Assembly: GCA_027491255.1 (NCBI GenBank)
Contig: JAIXWM010000187.1
Span: 1-64,000 of the forward strand
Reading direction: 5' to 3'
Origin: Rubrivivax sp.
GTDB lineage: Bacteria > Pseudomonadota > Gammaproteobacteria > Burkholderiales > Burkholderiaceae_C
DNA length: 64,000 nt
The notes beneath the pieces were generated by a model. The model made no database searches. It was given only the letters and a program-made list of their open reading frames with translations, and was not told the origin of the DNA. Shown here piece after piece: positions 60,585 through 64,000 of the stretch. Position numbers and translations under genes: made by a program. Within the stretch, counting starts at the first letter, position 1. Each line of letters begins with the position of its first letter.

Positions 60585-60616
60585 GGAGTCCAGGAAATCC
60601 CTGATTCCGCCCACCG

Positions 60617-61648
60617 ATGAGAGCCCCCCCAAGCACCGACGCGCCGCCCCTGCCCGCGCAGGCCCCGGTATCGATTGCCGCGGTGGCACGGCAGGCGGGC
60701 GTGTCGATCGCCACCGTGTCCCGGGTGGTGAACGGGGTGACGAACAAGACCTCCGAGGCGACCGTGGAACGCGTGCGTGAGGCGGTCAAGGCCCTGGGAT
60801 ACCGACCGATGGGCGCGGGGCGATCGCTGCGCAACCGGCGCAGCCGGCTGGTCGCGGTGCTGGCGGCCAACCTGGCCAACCCCTCGATGGCCGCCATCGC
60901 CGCGGTCACCGAAGTCGCCTTGCGACGCGCCGGCTTCGTCATGGTGCTGTGCGACAGCCACGACCAGCCTGAACTGCAGGACGAATACCTTCTGGAGATG
61001 CGTGCCCAGTACGCCTGCGGCTTCGTGCTCCTGGGCGCCGTGGCGAGCCCCGCGCTGGAGAGCTTCCGGGCCGCCGGGGAACCACTCATCTTCGTCAACC
61101 GCAACGACCCTTTCGGTGCCCGGTGTCACGTCGGCATCGACAACACGGCCGCGGGGGCCGACGTGGCGCGCTGGTTCGCCGGCCTCGGTCGCGGGCCTGC
61201 CGCGCTCATCCATGGCCGGCTCAGTTCCTCCGCCACCGCCGACCGGGTCTCGGGGTTCACCGAGCAGGCGCAGGCGCTGGGCCTGCACCTGCGGCCCGTC
61301 GCTGCAGCCCGCCCTGGCGTGGATGACCACCTGGAGATCGGCTACCACGCGATGCAGGAGCACCTGACGGCCCCGAGTCCGCCAGGCTGCGTCTTCTGCA
61401 CCAGCGACCTCATCGCCTACGGCGCGCACCGCGCGGCGCGCGAAAGGGGGCTGGACCCCCAGACAGACGTGATCTTCGTCGGCTTCGACGACAGCCCGCT
61501 CAACCCCTGGATCGCGCCTTGGCTGAACGCCGTGCGTGTGCCCTACGCGGACTACGGCGAAGCGATCGTCCAGGCCCTGGCCGGCCATGCGCAGCCCATC
61601 CGGCTGGCGCACGAACTGGTCATCCGCGTGCCGGCGCCTCCGCGCTGA
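60617..61648 (+). CDS. LacI/GalR-family transcriptional regulator
   Basis: A 343-residue regulator. The helix-turn-helix and hinge are clear: VSIAAVARQAGVSIATVSRVVN (18-39) and the region VRDAVKALGYRP-like VREAVKALGYRPMGAGRSLR (about 54-73), followed by a periplasmic-binding-protein-type effector domain (about 80-340). It is transcribed away from the sugar operon, and a perfect operator palindrome lies between them, so it probably represses the transporter/glycosidase operon in the absence of the sugar and may repress itself. Residues 1-15 are an Ala/Pro-rich extension. Confidence 0.95.
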   Translation: MRAPPSTDAPPLPAQAPVSIAAVARQAGVSIATVSRVVNGVTNKTSEATVERVREAVKALGYRPMGAGRSLRNRRSRLVAVLAANLANPSMAAIAAVTEVALRRAGFVMVLCDSHDQPELQDEYLLEMRAQYACGFVLLGAVASPALESFRAAGEPLIFVNRNDPFGARCHVGIDNTAAGADVARWFAGLGRGPAALIHGRLSSSATADRVSGFTEQAQALGLHLRPVAAARPGVDDHLEIGYHAMQEHLTAPSPPGCVFCTSDLIAYGAHRAARERGLDPQTDVIFVGFDDSPLNPWIAPWLNAVRVPYADYGEAIVQALAGHAQPIRLAHELVIRVPAPPR

Positions 61649-61739
61649 GACCTCGGCTGTGCGCGGGCGTGCGCGCGGTGCCTGCGCGCCGGCCCCACGC
61701 CCCGCCGCCACCGGCGCGCTTTGGCGCTACGCTGCGACC

Positions 61740-62876
61740 ATGCCCACGCGCCGCTGGATCGCCCACCTCGACATGGACGCCTTCTACGCGTCCGTCGAAC
61801 TGCTGCGCTACCCGGAACTGAAAGGCCAGCCCGTGGTCATCGGCGGGCGGCGGGCACAGGCGCCGATCGAGGGGCCCGGCGGCGAGCGGCGCTTCGCGCG
61901 GCTGCGCGAGTACGCCGGGCGTGGCGTCGTGACCACTGCCACCTACCCCGCGCGCGACCTGGGCGTGCACTCGGCCATGGGCATGATGAAGGCTGCCAAG
62001 CTCGCGCCCGACGCCGTGCTGCTGCCGGCGGACTTCGAGGAATACCGCCGCCTCTCGCGCGCCTTCAAGGCCGCGGTGGCCGAAGTCGCGCCGGTGATCG
62101 AGGACCGCGGCATCGACGAGATCTACATCGACCTGACCGAGGTGCCCGGCGCGCAGGAGGCCGTGGGGCATGACCCGCACGGCGGCGTGCGCGCGCTGGC
62201 GCAGGAGATCCGCAACAACGTCGTGCGCCGCACCGGCGGGCTCACCTGCTCGGTGGGCGTGACGCCGAACAAGCTGCTGAGCAAGATCGCCTCCGAACTC
62301 GACAAACCCGACGGGCTGACCGTGCTGACGCTGGACGACCTGCCCAGCCGCATCTGGCCGCTGCCCGCGCGGCGCGTCAACGGCATCGGCCCCAAGGCGG
62401 CCGCCAAGCTGATGGCGCTGGGGGTGCACACCGTGGGAGAACTGGCCGCGCGCCCGCGCGCGGAACTGGTGCAGGTCTTCGGTCGCAGCTACGGCGCCTG
62501 GTTGCACGAGGCCGCGCGCGGCATCGACGACCGGCCGGTCGTCACCCACAGCGAGCCCGTGTCCACCAGCCGGGAGACCACCTTCGAGCGCGACCTGCAC
62601 CCGGTGCGCGACCGCGCCACGCTGACCCCGCTGCTCACGCGCCTGTGCGAGCAGGTGGCCGCCGACCTGCAGCGCAAGGGCTACGCGGCGCGCACCATCG
62701 GCATCAAGCTGCGCTACGCCGACTTCAAGACCATCACCCGCGACCTGACCCTGCCCGCCCCGGTGGCCGACGCGCAGGCCATCCGCCGCGCCGCCGGCGA
62801 ATGCCTGAAGCGCGTGGACCTGGGCCGCGCGCTGCGGCTGCTGGGGGTGCGTGCGGCCTCGCTGGCGCGGGCCTGA
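61740..62876 (+). CDS. dinB: DNA polymerase IV (Y-family, DinB)
   Basis: A 378-residue Y-family polymerase for translesion synthesis. Catalytic residues are D11 in HLDMDAFYASVE and D126-E127 in RGIDEIYIDLT; the steric-gate region FYASVE, the finger segment YPARDLGVHSAMGMMKAAKLAP, the HhH thumb LPARRVNGIGPKAAAKLMALGV and the little-finger domain (about 260-378) are present. It carries an insertion (roughly residues 38-60, RRAQAPIEGPGGERRFARLREYAGRG-type, given here as RRAQAPIEGPGGE plus RRFARLREYAGRG) relative to E. coli DinB, as other Burkholderiales DinB proteins do. ATG 61740 matches the family start; the same frame extends upstream into the regulator gene without support. No LexA box was recognised ahead of it. 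Confidence 0.95.
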   Translation: MPTRRWIAHLDMDAFYASVELLRYPELKGQPVVIGGRRAQAPIEGPGGERRFARLREYAGRGVVTTATYPARDLGVHSAMGMMKAAKLAPDAVLLPADFEEYRRLSRAFKAAVAEVAPVIEDRGIDEIYIDLTEVPGAQEAVGHDPHGGVRALAQEIRNNVVRRTGGLTCSVGVTPNKLLSKIASELDKPDGLTVLTLDDLPSRIWPLPARRVNGIGPKAAAKLMALGVHTVGELAARPRAELVQVFGRSYGAWLHEAARGIDDRPVVTHSEPVSTSRETTFERDLHPVRDRATLTPLLTRLCEQVAADLQRKGYAARTIGIKLRYADFKTITRDLTLPAPVADAQAIRRAAGECLKRVDLGRALRLLGVRAASLARA

Positions 62877-62948
62877 GTCGGTGCCGTTCGCCGCCGCCAG
62901 CACCTGCGCCGGCAGCGGCGGCCACCGGGCCGGCGCCGGACAGCCGGA

Positions 62949-62954
62949 TAGACT
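62949..62954 (+). promoter_or_regulatory. Candidate -10 box for lldD-like gene
   Basis: TAGACT, 22 bp ahead of the ATG, repeats the hexamer seen at 6092 and 60579. Confidence 0.35.
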
Positions 62955-62976
62955 GCGCGCCGCAAGGAGACCATCA

Positions 62977-64000
62977 ATGCCGCCCGTGATCACCCACATC
63001 GAAGACCTGCGTGTGCTCGCCGAAAAGCGCGTGCCGCGGATGTTCTACGACTACGCCGATTCCGGTTCGTGGACCGAGAGCACCTACCGCGCCAACGAGG
63101 GCGACTTCCACAAGATCAAGCTGCGCCAGCGTGTGGCCGTCAACATGACGGGCCGCAGCACGGCGACACAGATGGTGGGCATCGAGTGCAAGATGCCGGT
63201 GGCCCTGGCCCCCACCGGGCTGACGGGCATGCAGCACGCCGACGGCGAGATCCTCGCCGCCCGGGCGGCCGAGAAGTTCGGCGTGCGCTTCACGCTGTCG
63301 ACGATGAGCATCTGCTCGATCGAGGACGTGGCCGCGCACACCACGCAGCCCTTCTGGTTCCAGCTCTACGTGATGCGCGACCGCGACTTCATCGAGCGCC
63401 TGATCGACCGCGCCAAGGCCGCGAAGTGCGACGCGCTCGTGCTGACGCTGGACCTGCAGATCCTGGGCCAGCGCCACAAGGACCTGAAGAACGGCCTGTC
63501 GGCGCCCCCGAAGCTGACGCTGCCCAACATCCTGAACATGATGACCAAGCCGCGCTGGTGCGTGGGCATGCTCGGCACACCGCGGCGCCAGTTCGGCAAC
63601 ATCGTCGGGCACGTCAAGGGCGTGTCGGACATGGCCAACCTGTCGGCCTGGACAGCCGAGCAGTTCGACCCCCAGCTGAACTGGGGCGACGTCGAGTGGA
63701 TCAAGAAGCGCTGGGGGGGCAAGCTCATCATCAAGGGCATCATCGACCCCGAGGACGCGAAGCTCGCCGCCGACAGCGGCGCCGATGCGCTGATCGTCAG
63801 CAACCACGGCGGGCGCCAGCTCGACGGCGCGCAGAGCAGCATCGAGGCGCTGCCGGCCATCGTCGACGCCGTGGGCTCGCGCATCGAGGTGCACCTGGAC
63901 GGCGGCATCCGCTCGGGCCAGGACGTGCTCAAAGCCTGGGCCCTGGGCGCGCGTGGCACCTACATCGGCCGCGCCTTCCTCTACGGCCTGGGCGCCATGG
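62977..64000 (+). CDS. FMN-dependent L-lactate dehydrogenase-like (partial, 3' cut)
   Basis: The first 341 residues of an alpha-hydroxy-acid oxidising flavoprotein of the LldD/glycolate oxidase family; the frame runs off the window's right edge without a stop. The FMN-binding TIM barrel is evident: FYDYADSGSWTESTYRANEGDF at the N-terminus, MPVALAPTGLTGMQHADGE, FQLYVMRDRDF, the catalytic H277 in IVSNHGGRQLDGA, and HLDGGIRSGQDVLKAWALGA (phosphate-binding). It oxidises L-lactate (or a similar 2-hydroxy acid) to the keto acid, passing electrons to the respiratory chain or oxygen. AAGGAG lies 7-12 bases before ATG 62977. The end and any following operon genes are outside the window. Confidence 0.92.
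   Translation, partial: MPPVITHIEDLRVLAEKRVPRMFYDYADSGSWTESTYRANEGDFHKIKLRQRVAVNMTGRSTATQMVGIECKMPVALAPTGLTGMQHADGEILAARAAEKFGVRFTLSTMSICSIEDVAAHTTQPFWFQLYVMRDRDFIERLIDRAKAAKCDALVLTLDLQILGQRHKDLKNGLSAPPKLTLPNILNMMTKPRWCVGMLGTPRRQFGNIVGHVKGVSDMANLSAWTAEQFDPQLNWGDVEWIKKRWGGKLIIKGIIDPEDAKLAADSGADALIVSNHGGRQLDGAQSSIEALPAIVDAVGSRIEVHLDGGIRSGQDVLKAWALGARGTYIGRAFLYGLGAM

Overview
The window is GC-rich and reads like a chromosomal segment from a betaproteobacterium of the order Burkholderiales. It is probably from the Rubrivivax/Leptothrix/Ideonella-type group, judged from the ppc + hemC-hemD-hemX-hemY block, an argH gene, a long-insert DinB and the general codon style. No rRNA, CRISPR array or recognisable insertion sequence was seen. 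There is one tRNA gene, tRNA-Arg(ACG).

Layout: (1) 1-7.5 kb holds mixed small genes: an RHH antitoxin/PIN toxin pair, a DUF3857/transglutaminase-like exported protein, a translationally coupled membrane protein and small double-HExxH zincin-like protein lying between two copies of a 32-bp repeat, a DUF2914 membrane protein and an exported serine hydrolase. (2) 7.6-15.0 kb is core metabolism: tRNA-Arg, the hemC-hemD-hemX-hemY operon for tetrapyrrole synthesis, and divergent ppc. (3) 15.0-51.5 kb is the unusual part. It contains a 26.7-kb gene for a ~8,897-residue surface/secreted protein with an N-terminal LEPR-xLL-type motif, thousands of residues of beta-repeat, Calx-beta-like and RTX blocks, and a C-terminal metzincin-like HExxHxxGxxH domain. 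It is flanked by two paralogous SapC genes and by a four-gene set: a GAF-HlyD fusion, a PqqD-M50-HlyD fusion, a shortened SecA-like ATPase and an HlyD-type adaptor. One unrecognised 269-residue gene lies between. (4) 51.8-53.2 kb is argH. (5) 53.3-61.6 kb is a carbohydrate uptake and hydrolysis operon (GH2 glycosidase, unknown alpha/alpha-barrel-like protein, two MalF/MalG-type permeases, MalK-type ATPase, solute-binding protein) with a divergent LacI-type regulator and a perfect 16-bp palindromic operator. (6) 61.7-64.0 kb has dinB (Pol IV) and the 5' part of an FMN-dependent L-lactate dehydrogenase/alpha-hydroxy-acid oxidase that runs off the right edge.

The main candidate for an undescribed system is region 3. 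The genes look like a dedicated export apparatus for one giant protein: a second SecA-like motor, three envelope-spanning HlyD-type parts (one fused to a site-2-type protease and a PqqD-like peptide-binding domain, one fused to GAF sensory domains) and two SapC proteins. The HlyB-type ABC transporter and TolC-type pore of a normal type I system are absent from the window. The giant protein has no ordinary Sec signal peptide, so the arginine-rich stretch plus LEPR-xLL motif is the obvious candidate export signal. This functional link is inference from gene order and domain content.

Translation starts are often GTG or TTG in this genome, and stop/start overlaps are common, so several starts below were set by Shine-Dalgarno position or overlap rather than by the longest open frame.
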